Positions 1 to 6,312 of a stretch of 38,317 bases of DNA are shown piece after piece. Source of the stretch: Streptomyces sp. CHD11 (GTDB lineage Bacteria > Actinomycetota > Actinomycetes > Streptomycetales > Streptomycetaceae); NCBI RefSeq assembly GCF_018638295.1, contig NZ_JABTTS010000027.1, positions 20,694 through 59,010 on the forward strand, given 5' to 3'. Within the stretch, counting starts at the first letter, position 1. Every line of letters starts with the position of its first letter. The position numbers were made by a program, and so were the translations under genes. The notes beneath the pieces were generated by a model. It was not told the DNA's origin. It saw only the letters and a program-made list of their open reading frames with translations, and did no database searches.

Positions 1-246
1 CTCGACGCGTGGGGCGTCGAGCCCGCCGACCGGGATCTGTACCTCGGTGTGATCGAGGAGCGGTGCCGGCGCCGGGTGAACGGCGCGAGCTGGCAGTCCG
101 CGACCTTCCACCGGGCCCTCGACCTGGGCATGGGCCGCGATGCGGCCCTGGCCGCCACCACCCGCCGCTACCGGGAGCTGATGCAGCACGGGGCCCCCGT
201 GCACACCTGGCCGGTGGGCCTGCCGGAGCCGGTGCCCACGGGCTGA
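1..246 (+). CDS. Glutamate-cysteine ligase family protein, C-terminal end (partial)
   Basis: The reading frame is open from the first base, so only the last 81 residues are in the window and the start lies outside it. The tail contains RRRVNGASWQ, followed by a helix with RYRELM and a closing VHTWPVG. This resembles the C-terminus of carboxylate-amine ligase / glutamate-cysteine ligase family proteins of actinomycetes, which join glutamate to an amine or cysteine using ATP. The catalytic region is not visible, so the exact substrate cannot be judged. The next gene lies 79 bp downstream on the same strand. Confidence 0.6.
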   Translation, partial: LDAWGVEPADRDLYLGVIEERCRRRVNGASWQSATFHRALDLGMGRDAALAATTRRYRELMQHGAPVHTWPVGLPEPVPTG

Positions 247-294
247 CCCACGCGGCGGCCCCCCGGCCGGGCCCACAGCCCCTGCCCTCATACT

Positions 295-307
295 GATCGG
301 ACCGATC
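295..307. promoter_or_regulatory. 13-bp inverted repeat upstream of the CPBP protease gene
   Basis: GATCGG-A-CCGATC is a perfect 6-bp inverted repeat around one central base. It lies 19 bp before the GTG start at 326, in the short gap after the ligase gene. Its place fits an operator, but no cognate regulator is nearby and a dyad this short can occur by chance. Confidence 0.25.
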
Positions 308-325
308 GGCGATGGGGAGGCAGGA

Positions 326-1126
326 GTGCAGGCGGAGGCGGGTCAGGGGGCCGATTCCCTTCCTGAGCGGAGGCTGTCGCAAAGGACGCTCCGGGACGAG
401 ACACTGCTGGTGCTGGCGCTCTCCCTCGGGGCGAGCGCGGTGTCGGCGCTGATCAGCTTCGTCGGCTCGGTCACCCGGCCGGGCGGACTGAAGGACCAGG
501 CGGCCACCCTCAACGCCTCGGCCGCGCCGGGACGCCCCTGGCTGGATCTGGCCTGGCAGCTCTTCGGGATCACCACGGCGCTCGTCCCCGTGGCCCTGGT
601 CGCGCACTTCCTGCTGCGTGAAGGCGTCGGACTGCGCGTCCTCGGCTTCGACCGCACCCGTCCGTGGTTCGATCTCGGCCGCGGGGCGGCCGTCGCGGCG
701 GTCATCGGCAGCAGCGGTATCGCGTTCTACCTGGCCGTCCGCGGGCTCGGCTTCAACCTCACCGTGGTGCCTGAGGCGCTGCCCGAGGTGTGGTGGAAGT
801 ACCCCGTGCTGATCCTCTCGGCGCTGCAGAACTCGATCGTCGAAGAGGTCATCGTCCTCGCCTATCTGCTGCGCCGGATGAACCAGCTGGGATGGTCCCC
901 GGGCGCCGCGATGGCGGGCAGTTCGCTGTTGCGCGGTTCGTACCACCTGTACCAGGGCATCGGCGGCTTCATCGGGAACATGGTCATGGGCGTGGTGTTC
1001 GTGTACCTCTACCGGCGCTGGGGACGCGTCGGGCCGCTGGTGGTCGCGCACACGCTGCTCGACATCGGGGCGTTCGTGGGATACGCGCTGCTGGCCGGGA
1101 AAGTGGACTGGCTGCCGACGGCGTGA
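326..1126 (+). CDS. CPBP family intramembrane metalloprotease
   Basis: Predicted polytopic membrane protein of 266 residues, from a GTG start preceded by a purine-rich ribosome site (gggaggcag). Members of this family (CAAX proteases and bacteriocin-processing enzymes) cleave substrates inside the membrane. Visible family features are the paired glutamates at about 173-174 (VEEVIVLAYLLRR), a second-motif histidine in SYHLYQG, and HTLLD near the end. The arginine sits further from EE than in the classic EExxxR form. Several hydrophobic segments lie between residues 20 and 260. The gene is convergent with the PhzF gene, with a strong hairpin between them. The substrate is unknown. Confidence 0.85.
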   Translation: MQAEAGQGADSLPERRLSQRTLRDETLLVLALSLGASAVSALISFVGSVTRPGGLKDQAATLNASAAPGRPWLDLAWQLFGITTALVPVALVAHFLLREGVGLRVLGFDRTRPWFDLGRGAAVAAVIGSSGIAFYLAVRGLGFNLTVVPEALPEVWWKYPVLILSALQNSIVEEVIVLAYLLRRMNQLGWSPGAAMAGSSLLRGSYHLYQGIGGFIGNMVMGVVFVYLYRRWGRVGPLVVAHTLLDIGAFVGYALLAGKVDWLPTA

Positions 1127-1136
1127 GACGGCAGGG

Positions 1137-1169
1137 GAGGGGGCGTACGGTGCGGCCGTACGCCTCCTC
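1137..1169. terminator. Bidirectional terminator hairpin between CPBP and phzF-like genes
   Basis: A 14-bp stem (gagggggcgtacgg with ccgtacgcctcctc, one G-U wobble) closes a 5-nt loop between two convergent genes. It would form in transcripts from either side. There is no long U tract, as is usual in Streptomyces. Confidence 0.75.
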
Positions 1170-1196
1170 TGGCGTGGTGGGGGACCGGGCCGGGGC

Positions 1197-2012
1197 TCAG
1201 ACCAGCAGGTCGCCCTCGATGACGGTCACCGCCCGTCCGCTCAGCAGCGTGCGGGCGCCGCGCACCTCGGTGCGGACGCGGCCGGAACGCGGTGAGGCCT
1301 GCAGGCCGGTCAGGACGGGGCGGCCGAGACGCTGGGACCAGTAAGGGGCCAGCGCGGTGTGCGCGCTGCCGGTGACCGGGTCCTCGTCGATGCCGACGTT
1401 CGGGAAGAAGCAGCGGGAGACGAAGTCGTAGCCGAGGGCGGGGTTCTCGGCGCGGGCGGTCGCGATGACGCCGCGCTCGGAGAAGGCGGTGAGGGCCGGG
1501 AGATCGGGCCGCAGGGCGTGCACGGTCCGTTCGTCGTCGACCTCGACCAGCAGGTCCCCGACGCTCGGACCGGTGTCGAACGCCGTCAGCGCCCGGGCGC
1601 CGAGCGCTTCCGCGACGCCCTCGGGGACGTCGACCGCGGTGAGCGGTGCGGTGGGGAAGTCGAGTGTGACGGCGCCGTCGTCGCCGGGAGTGGCGGTGAG
1701 GACACCGCTGCGGGTGGCGAACCGCACCGGGCCCTTGTGCGCGCCGGAGGTGTGCAGAACATGCGCGGTGGCCAGGGTGGCGTGGCCGCACATCGAGACC
1801 TCGGTGACCGGGGTGAACCAGCGCAGCGCCCAGTCGGCCTCCCCGCCCTCGGGCAGCGGGTGGGCGAAGGCGGTCTCGGCGTGGTTGACCTCCATGGCGA
1901 TGTTCTGCAGCCGGTCATCGTCCGGGAAGGCGTAGGCGTCCAGGAGCAGCACCCCGGCGGGGTTCCCGGCGAAGGGCCGGTCGGTGAAGGCGTCGACGAT
2001 TCGTATCCGCAT
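1197..2012 (-). CDS. PhzF family phenazine biosynthesis-like isomerase
   Basis: A 271-residue protein of the PhzF/diaminopimelate-epimerase fold. The open frame runs further upstream, but MRIRIVDAF is where similarity to the family begins, so the start is placed at 2012. Conserved features include the catalytic glutamate at about 46 in NHAETAF, the glycine-rich GHATLATAH in the first lobe, and DEDPVTGSAH in the second. Length is typical (about 260-300). PhzF itself isomerises trans-2,3-dihydro-3-hydroxyanthranilate. Most homologues outside phenazine clusters have unknown substrates, and no other phenazine genes are here, so a phenazine role is not implied. Confidence 0.88.
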   Translation of the reverse strand: MRIRIVDAFTDRPFAGNPAGVLLLDAYAFPDDDRLQNIAMEVNHAETAFAHPLPEGGEADWALRWFTPVTEVSMCGHATLATAHVLHTSGAHKGPVRFATRSGVLTATPGDDGAVTLDFPTAPLTAVDVPEGVAEALGARALTAFDTGPSVGDLLVEVDDERTVHALRPDLPALTAFSERGVIATARAENPALGYDFVSRCFFPNVGIDEDPVTGSAHTALAPYWSQRLGRPVLTGLQASPRSGRVRTEVRGARTLLSGRAVTVIEGDLLV

Positions 2013-2331
2013 GCCGAAACCGTACGGGCTGCGGGAAGCCGCGGGCCAAGCCCGCCGTCCGGTCACCGCCCCGGTCGGGCCGATCACCGCGTGCCGGCCC
2101 GGTCTCCGGGAAGGTCCGGTCTCCGGGAAGGTCCGGACGCCGACGGGGACCGACGCACCGGGCCGGACCGGCCGGGGACGTACGCGGACCGGCGCGCGGC
2201 CCCCGGCGCGGAACGCCCTGATCTCCTTCGCAAGGAGGAGATCGCGGCCCCCGGCGTCCGCTTCCCGTGGGACGCCAAGATGCTTCCCGACGGGGATGTC
2301 CCGCGGCCGCGGGACTGATGAGGTAGGGGAT

Positions 2332-2868
2332 GTGCGACCCCGTATCCCCCGGCAGCAGGCCCGTGAGCCGCAGAAGCAGCAGGGCATCCACCGTTCGGAC
2401 GGTGATGCCGGGCTCAGCGCCGAGCTGGCGGGAGCGGTCGCCGGTGCCCGCCGTCGGGTGGTCCGGGACGGCGATCGCCAGATCGACACCGCCCATCTGC
2501 TGCACTCGCTGCTGGAATCCGACTGCGAGGTGAGGGCCGTCCTCGGCGAGGGGCCGCGGATCGCGCGTTTGCTCGGCTACCTCGTCCAGCGGAGCATCGG
2601 TTACGGACTGCGCTGGCAGGGCTCGGTCGAGGACTCCGGGGGTCTTCCCGTGGTGACGGCGGCCGCCGGTTTCTCGCCGCTGGCCGCGGGCTGTATGGAG
2701 TACGCCCATGAGCGCGCCGCCCGGAACGGCTCGGGTCCCGCCCGCGGTACGGACCTGCTCGCGGCGATCGTCGCGGACCCGCAGGCACGCGCCGTCGAGG
2801 TGCTCCGGCGCGCCGGGATCGATCCGGGCGAGCTGCTCACCCGGCTGGAGTCGCCGTCCAGTCGGTGA
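2332..2868 (+). CDS. Clp N-terminal (ClpN) domain protein
   Basis: Protein of 178 residues from a GTG start, chosen because gaggtagggga lies just upstream and coding character fades before it. Two helical repeats resemble the double ClpN motif: one contains DRQIDTAHLLHSLLESD and a later one contains GTDLLAAIVADPQARAVEVL. This is the pattern by which ClpA/ClpC N-domains bind substrates or adaptors. There is no AAA+ ATPase domain, so it is a stand-alone ClpN protein, perhaps an adaptor or competitor for a Clp protease; that role is inference. It is divergent from the PhzF gene and is followed 52 bp later by the first DMT transporter. Confidence 0.75.
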   Translation: MRPRIPRQQAREPQKQQGIHRSDGDAGLSAELAGAVAGARRRVVRDGDRQIDTAHLLHSLLESDCEVRAVLGEGPRIARLLGYLVQRSIGYGLRWQGSVEDSGGLPVVTAAAGFSPLAAGCMEYAHERAARNGSGPARGTDLLAAIVADPQARAVEVLRRAGIDPGELLTRLESPSSR

Positions 2869-2920
2869 GACAGGTGCCATAGGGGGTGACGCTCCTGTCC
2901 ACGCCTGTCATCATGTGCCG

Positions 2921-3916
2921 GTGCCTACCTCTGTCAGTACCCGGAGCCACCAGGGAAGGGGCGTCGGGCTCAGTCTCGCGCTGCTGTCCGCCGTGGCCTT
3001 CGGGGGATCCGGTGTGGCGGCCAAGCCGCTGATCGAGGCGGGCCTCGACCCGCTCCACGTCGTCTGGCTCCGGGTGGCGGGCGCCGCGCTCGTCATGCTG
3101 CCGCTGGCCGTGCGTCACCGGGGGCTGGTCCGCCGCCGGCCGGGGCTGCTCGCCGGGTTCGGTCTGTTCGCCGTGGCCGGCGTCCAGGCCTGCTACTTCG
3201 CCGCGATCTCCCGCATCCCCGTCGGGGTGGCCCTGCTGGTCGAGTATCTGGCGCCCGCGCTCGTGCTCGGCTGGGTGCGGTTCGTGCAGCGGCGGCCGGT
3301 GACCCGCGCCGCCGCGGTCGGCGTGGTCCTGGCGGTGGGCGGGCTCGCCTGCGTGGTGGAGGTGTGGTCGGGCCTCGGCTTCGACGTCCTCGGACTGCTG
3401 CTGGCGCTCGGCGCCGCCTGCTGCCAGGTCGGCTACTTCGTCCTGTCCGACCAGGGCAGCGACGGTGCGGAAGCACCCGACCCGCTCGGCGTGATCGCCT
3501 ACGGGCTGCTGATCGGCACCGCCGTCCTGACCGTCGTCTCCCGTCCCTGGTCGATGGAGTGGTCCGTGCTCACCGGCAGCGCGGAGATGGACGGCACCCC
3601 GGTCGCCGCCCTCGTCCTGCTGGGCTGGATCGTCCTGGTCGCCACCGTCGCCGCGTACATCACCGGGGTCGTGTCGGTGCGCCGGCTCTCGCCGCAGGTC
3701 GCCGGTGTCGTGGCCTGTCTGGAGGCGGTCATCGCCACCGTCCTCGCCTGGGTCCTGCTCGGCGAGTATCTGTCGGCGCCGCAGATCGTGGGAGGCGCGG
3801 TCGTGCTCACGGGCGCCTTCATCGCCCAGTCGTCGGCTCCGGCGAGGAATTCCGGGAAACCGGTGGCCGCGGGGGGATCCGAACGGGAGTTGTCCACACC
3901 GGGAACCACCGCATAA
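2921..3916 (+). CDS. EamA/DMT family transporter (first of a pair)
   Basis: An inner-membrane transporter of 331 residues with about ten hydrophobic helices arranged as two EamA repeats. The first begins with LLSAVAFGGSGVAAKPLIEAG and the second ends with LGEYLSAPQIVGGAVVLTGAF. Family members export amino acids, their analogues or other metabolites; the substrate here is unknown. GTG codons occur at 2915 and 2921 and no ribosome site is clear; a leaderless transcript is possible. Its TAA stop overlaps the ribosome site of the 13-codon leader peptide that precedes a second EamA gene, so the two transporters probably form one regulated unit. Confidence 0.85.
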   Translation: MPTSVSTRSHQGRGVGLSLALLSAVAFGGSGVAAKPLIEAGLDPLHVVWLRVAGAALVMLPLAVRHRGLVRRRPGLLAGFGLFAVAGVQACYFAAISRIPVGVALLVEYLAPALVLGWVRFVQRRPVTRAAAVGVVLAVGGLACVVEVWSGLGFDVLGLLLALGAACCQVGYFVLSDQGSDGAEAPDPLGVIAYGLLIGTAVLTVVSRPWSMEWSVLTGSAEMDGTPVAALVLLGWIVLVATVAAYITGVVSVRRLSPQVAGVVACLEAVIATVLAWVLLGEYLSAPQIVGGAVVLTGAFIAQSSAPARNSGKPVAAGGSERELSTPGTTA

Positions 3917-3926
3917 GGTGCTGATC

Positions 3927-3968
3927 ATGCATGCGCGCGCTCTCGTTCTTCCGCCTCCGGCCGCCTGA
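3927..3968 (+). CDS. Putative 13-residue leader peptide upstream of second DMT gene
   Basis: A tiny ORF encoding MHARALVLPPPAA. It has a good ribosome site (aaggtg, 6 nt before ATG) that overlaps the stop codon of the first EamA gene. The three consecutive proline codons (3951-3959) lie in the first arm of a hairpin, followed by competing hairpins. This layout is that of an attenuation leader. A polyproline stretch is known to slow ribosomes that lack EF-P help, so the peptide may sense proline charging, EF-P activity or ribosome inhibition. Translation and regulation are inferred from sequence only. A second ATG four bases on, in another frame, opens a 46-codon ORF and is a competing reading. 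Confidence 0.55.
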   Translation: MHARALVLPPPAA

Positions 3969-4010
3969 GGCGGGCCCTCCGGTACACCCGCCCGGCCGGT
4001 CGCCGGGCGG
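3951..4010 (+). promoter_or_regulatory. Candidate transcription attenuator (1:2, 2:3 and 3:4 pairings)
   Basis: Segment 1 (CCGCCTC, 3951-3957, the proline codons) pairs with segment 2 (GAGGCGG, 3967-3973). Segment 2 (GGCGGG, 3969-3974) can instead pair with segment 3 (CCCGCC, 3987-3992). Segment 3 (CCGCCCGGC, 3988-3996) pairs perfectly over 9 bp with segment 4 (GCCGGGCGG, 4002-4010) across a 5-nt loop, giving a terminator-like stem. A ribosome stalled on the prolines would mask segment 1 and favour 2:3, so disrupting 3:4. There is no U tract after 3:4. In GC-rich DNA some complementarity is expected by chance, so support comes mainly from its position beside the leader ORF. Confidence 0.45.
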
Positions 4011-4093
4011 AACGGTGCTGCCCGCAGACGAAGTCCGCGGATCCCGCCGCCCCGGCCACGGCCAGGGCTGACCGGGATCCCTTCCCGAACTTC

Positions 4094-4126
4094 CGCACCC
4101 ACGCCGATGTGCGGGGTGCGCGCATC
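4094..4126 (+). promoter_or_regulatory. Mutually exclusive hairpins before the second DMT ribosome site
   Basis: CGCACCC (4094-4100) pairs with GGGTGCG (4114-4120). Alternatively GATGTGCG (4106-4113) pairs with CGCGCATC (4119-4126, one G-U wobble). The two helices share bases and cannot coexist. The ribosome site ggagag and the GTG start at 4141 follow immediately. A role in translation initiation is possible but unproven. Confidence 0.3.
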
Positions 4127-4140
4127 TGCGGAGAGAACAC

Positions 4141-5097
4141 GTGTCGAACGCCTTCTCAGGCCTGCCCGTCGGGCGGGGCCTCCTCTATCTGATCGTCGCC
4201 GGTGCCGCCTGGGGCACCGCGGGCGCGGCCGCGTCGCTGGTCTACCGGACCAGCGACATGGGGCCCGTCTCGCTGTCCTTCTGGCGCTGTGCGCTGGGGC
4301 TCGTGCTGCTGCTCGCCGCCCGGTCGCTGTCGCGGCGCGCGCGGAGCACCACCCATGAGCCCCTGGGCCGGCGGGTGCTGCGGGCCGCGGCCACCGGTGT
4401 CGGGCTCGCGGTCTTCCAGACCGCCTATTTCGCGGCCGTCTCCGCCACCGGACTCGCCGTGGCCACCGTCGTCACCCTCGGCGCCGGGCCCGTACTCATC
4501 GCTCTGGGTGCCCGGCTGACCATGGGCGAGCGGCTGGGGCGCGGCGGACTGGCCGCCGTCGTGGGCGCGCTCGCCGGACTGGTGGTGCTCGTCCTCGGCG
4601 GTGGAGAGACCACCGTGGAACCCTGGGGCGTCCTGCTCGCCCTGCTGTCCGCGGCCGGCTACTCGACGATGACCCTGCTCACCCGCTGGTGGGGCCGCGA
4701 CGGGGTGGTGGACTCCTCCGGTACGACCGTGAGGGCGTTCGCGGTCACCAGCCTGGTGCTGCTGCCTTTTGCCGCGGCCGAGGGACTGGTGCCGCACACC
4801 GACGCGCCCGGTGCGCTGCTCTTCCTCCTGCTGTACGTCGCCTCCGTGCCGACGGCGCTCGCGTACGGGCTCTACTTCGCCGGCGCCGCCGTGGTGCGGT
4901 CGGCCACCGTGTCCGTGATCATGCTGCTGGAGCCGGTGAGCGCCGCGGTGCTCGCGGTGACCCTGCTCGGTGAGCGGCTGACGGTGGGCACGATGGCCGG
5001 CACCCTGCTGATGCTGGGCTCGGTCGCGGGGCTCGCGGTGGGCGAGGCCCGGGGCGCACGGGCCCGCAAGGGGGAGCCTGCCGCCGTGACCGCGTGA
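4141..5097 (+). CDS. EamA/DMT family transporter (second of a pair)
   Basis: A 318-residue inner-membrane transporter with two EamA repeats of about five helices each. The first starts at about residue 10 with a typical WGTAGAAASLVYR segment; the second carries LYFAGAAVVRSATVSVIMLLEPVSAAVLAVTLLGERL, the usual closing region. Substrate unknown; the family exports small metabolites. The GTG start follows ggagagaacac. The 225-bp leader holds the small peptide ORF and two sets of competing hairpins, so expression is likely controlled separately from the first EamA gene. The C-terminus runs into an 8-bp tandem repeat that supplies the TGA stop. Confidence 0.85.
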   Translation: MSNAFSGLPVGRGLLYLIVAGAAWGTAGAAASLVYRTSDMGPVSLSFWRCALGLVLLLAARSLSRRARSTTHEPLGRRVLRAAATGVGLAVFQTAYFAAVSATGLAVATVVTLGAGPVLIALGARLTMGERLGRGGLAAVVGALAGLVVLVLGGGETTVEPWGVLLALLSAAGYSTMTLLTRWWGRDGVVDSSGTTVRAFAVTSLVLLPFAAAEGLVPHTDAPGALLFLLLYVASVPTALAYGLYFAGAAVVRSATVSVIMLLEPVSAAVLAVTLLGERLTVGTMAGTLLMLGSVAGLAVGEARGARARKGEPAAVTA

Positions 5098-5123
5098 CCG
5101 CGTGACCGCGTGACCGCGTGACG
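5086..5123 (+). repeat. 8-bp tandem repeat at the end of the second DMT gene
   Basis: Four perfect copies of gtgaccgc plus a partial fifth. The first copy and the start of the second encode the last residues and the stop codon of the transporter. The unit is not a multiple of three, but because each copy carries TGA in a shifted frame, copy changes would alter only a few C-terminal residues. Confidence 0.85.
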
Positions 5124-5158
5124 GCCGGGGGCCCTCCCCGGTGGGAGTGCCCCCGGCC
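5123..5158. terminator. Terminator hairpin after second DMT gene
   Basis: GGCCGGGGGC (5123-5132) and GCCCCCGGCC (5149-5158) form a perfect 10-bp stem with a 16-nt loop, 25 bp after the stop codon. Confidence 0.75.
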
Positions 5159-5581
5159 GGGCGGTGCGCCGGGGCCATGCGCTGGACGAGCCGCGGGTTC
5201 CGCCGGTTCCGCGGGTCACGGGGCGCCGGTGTCCCGGGTCAGACAGGGTCCCGGCGCAGGACAGCGCGCGGGCCTCCGTGTCAGGTGCGCCGGCCCGTCC
5301 GCCGGCCCGTCCGCCGGTGTCGAGGCATCCCGGGAGGCCGTGTTCCGGCGGGTGGCATCCAGCCCGTCCGGCGTTCGAGGAGCCGGGTCCGGGGCGGAGC
5401 TCCGCTTGCGGGACGGGAAAGGGTGGCGAGGGCGGAAGGAACCTCCGGTCACGACCAGCGGCCCCCTCGCTGGGCCCGGGGGCGTACACGCAGTGCGACG
5501 GCTGAACGTACGGAGGTACCCGCCAGGGCCGTCCGGCCGGAGCGTGAGTGGCGGCGCCGCGTCCCGGGAAGCAGGGGCGGA
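5159..5581. other. Gene-free stretch between convergent genes
   Basis: About 420 bp with no convincing gene. It holds two copies of a 12-bp unit gccggcccgtcc near 5290-5315 and a dispersed-repeat-like segment at 5356-5440, described separately. Open frames here lack coding periodicity and family resemblance. Confidence 0.6.
5356..5440. repeat. Streptomyces-type dispersed intergenic repeat
   Basis: The segment starts with atccagcccgtccggcgttc and continues gaggagccgggtccggggcg, then gagct and a GGGACGGGAAAGGG-like tail. From memory this pattern recurs between genes throughout Streptomyces chromosomes. It lies between a terminator and a convergent gene, its usual setting. Function unknown. I recognise the motif but cannot count copies from one window. 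Confidence 0.5.
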
Positions 5582-6289
5582 TCAGGAGTGCAGGGCCGCG
5601 AGGTAGCCGGGCAGGGCGGTGCCGGGGGCGAGACCCGGGTCGGCGAGCGGTGTGCCGTAGCCCTTGCGCAGGGGGACGACACCGGCCCAGTGCGGCAGGC
5701 CGAGGTCTTCGGGCTCGTCGTTCGCGCCGCCCGTGCGGAGCTTGGCGGAGACCTCGGCCAGTTCGAGCCGGAGCACCGCGGTGGCGGCCAGCTCCTTCCT
5801 GTCGGCCGGCCGGGAGTCGGCGGCGCGGCCCGGCACGACATGGTCGACCAGGGCGTCGAGGGCCTGCCGCTTCTCCTCGGGGTCGGTCACGTCGTGGGCG
5901 AGACCGTGCACCACCACCGAGCGGTAGTTGACCGAGTGGTGGAACGCCGAGCGGGCCAGCACCAGCGCGTCGACGTGGGTGACGGTCAGACAGACCGGCA
6001 GGCCGGCGTCGGCCCGGCCGGCCGCCCGCAGCGGGCGCGAGCCGGTCGAGCCGTGGACGTAGAGGACCTCGCCGATCCGGCCGTAGAGCGTCGGCAGCAC
6101 CACCGGCGCTCCGTCCCGGACAAAACCGAGATGGCAGACGTAGCCCTCGTCGAGTATCGCGTGCACCAGCTCCTTGTCGTACGCGGCTCGGCCGGGGGAG
6201 CGGGTGGGAACGGTGCGCTCGGTGGGCGGATAGGTGGTGATGGCGGGCCGCTGCCGCGGTGGCGTGCTCCCCTGCATGGCGCTCTCCAT
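5582..6289 (-). CDS. Pyridoxamine 5'-phosphate oxidase family (PPOX) protein
   Basis: Predicted FMN-binding split-barrel protein of 235 residues. Family pattern: an N-terminal helix with AYDKELVHAILDEGYVCHLGF, then strands with DGAPVVLPTLYGR, LYVHGSTGSR, and HHSVNYRSVVVHG. It ends with a C-terminal extension (GLPHWAGVVPL). Proteins of this class are usually flavin reductases or oxidoreductases; few are true pyridoxamine oxidases. The ATG at 6289 could be leaderless. The in-frame ATG at 6277 has ggagag 4 nt before it and may be the real start. It is divergent from a MocR-type PLP-binding regulator with a 23-bp gap, suggesting that this regulator controls it. Confidence 0.82.
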   Translation of the reverse strand: MESAMQGSTPPRQRPAITTYPPTERTVPTRSPGRAAYDKELVHAILDEGYVCHLGFVRDGAPVVLPTLYGRIGEVLYVHGSTGSRPLRAAGRADAGLPVCLTVTHVDALVLARSAFHHSVNYRSVVVHGLAHDVTDPEEKRQALDALVDHVVPGRAADSRPADRKELAATAVLRLELAEVSAKLRTGGANDEPEDLGLPHWAGVVPLRKGYGTPLADPGLAPGTALPGYLAALHS

Positions 6290-6312
6290 TGTACTAGTGC
6301 ATAATTGGCTTT
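6290..6312. promoter_or_regulatory. Overlapping divergent promoters of PPOX and mocR-like genes
   Basis: The 23-bp gap contains CATAAT (6300-6305), 7 nt before the GTG of the regulator, which is a leaderless arrangement. The near-palindrome tgtactagtgca (two mismatched positions) overlaps it from 6290 and lies just before the PPOX start. With so little space, one regulator bound here would affect both genes. TATGCA on the other strand could be the PPOX -10 hexamer. Confidence 0.5.

Noticed and set aside
1197..2012. Phenazine biosynthesis locus
   Set aside because: Only a PhzF homologue is present. No phzA/B/D/E/G genes are nearby, and PhzF-like proteins are widespread outside phenazine producers.
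1984..2331. Upstream extension of the ClpN-like frame
   Set aside because: The frame is open but its sequence is low-complexity, overlaps the divergent phzF start, and a ribosome site marks the GTG at 2332.
5582..6289. True pyridoxamine phosphate oxidase (pdxH)
   Set aside because: The fold matches, but the sequence is that of the general PPOX group and the length and C-terminus differ from PdxH.
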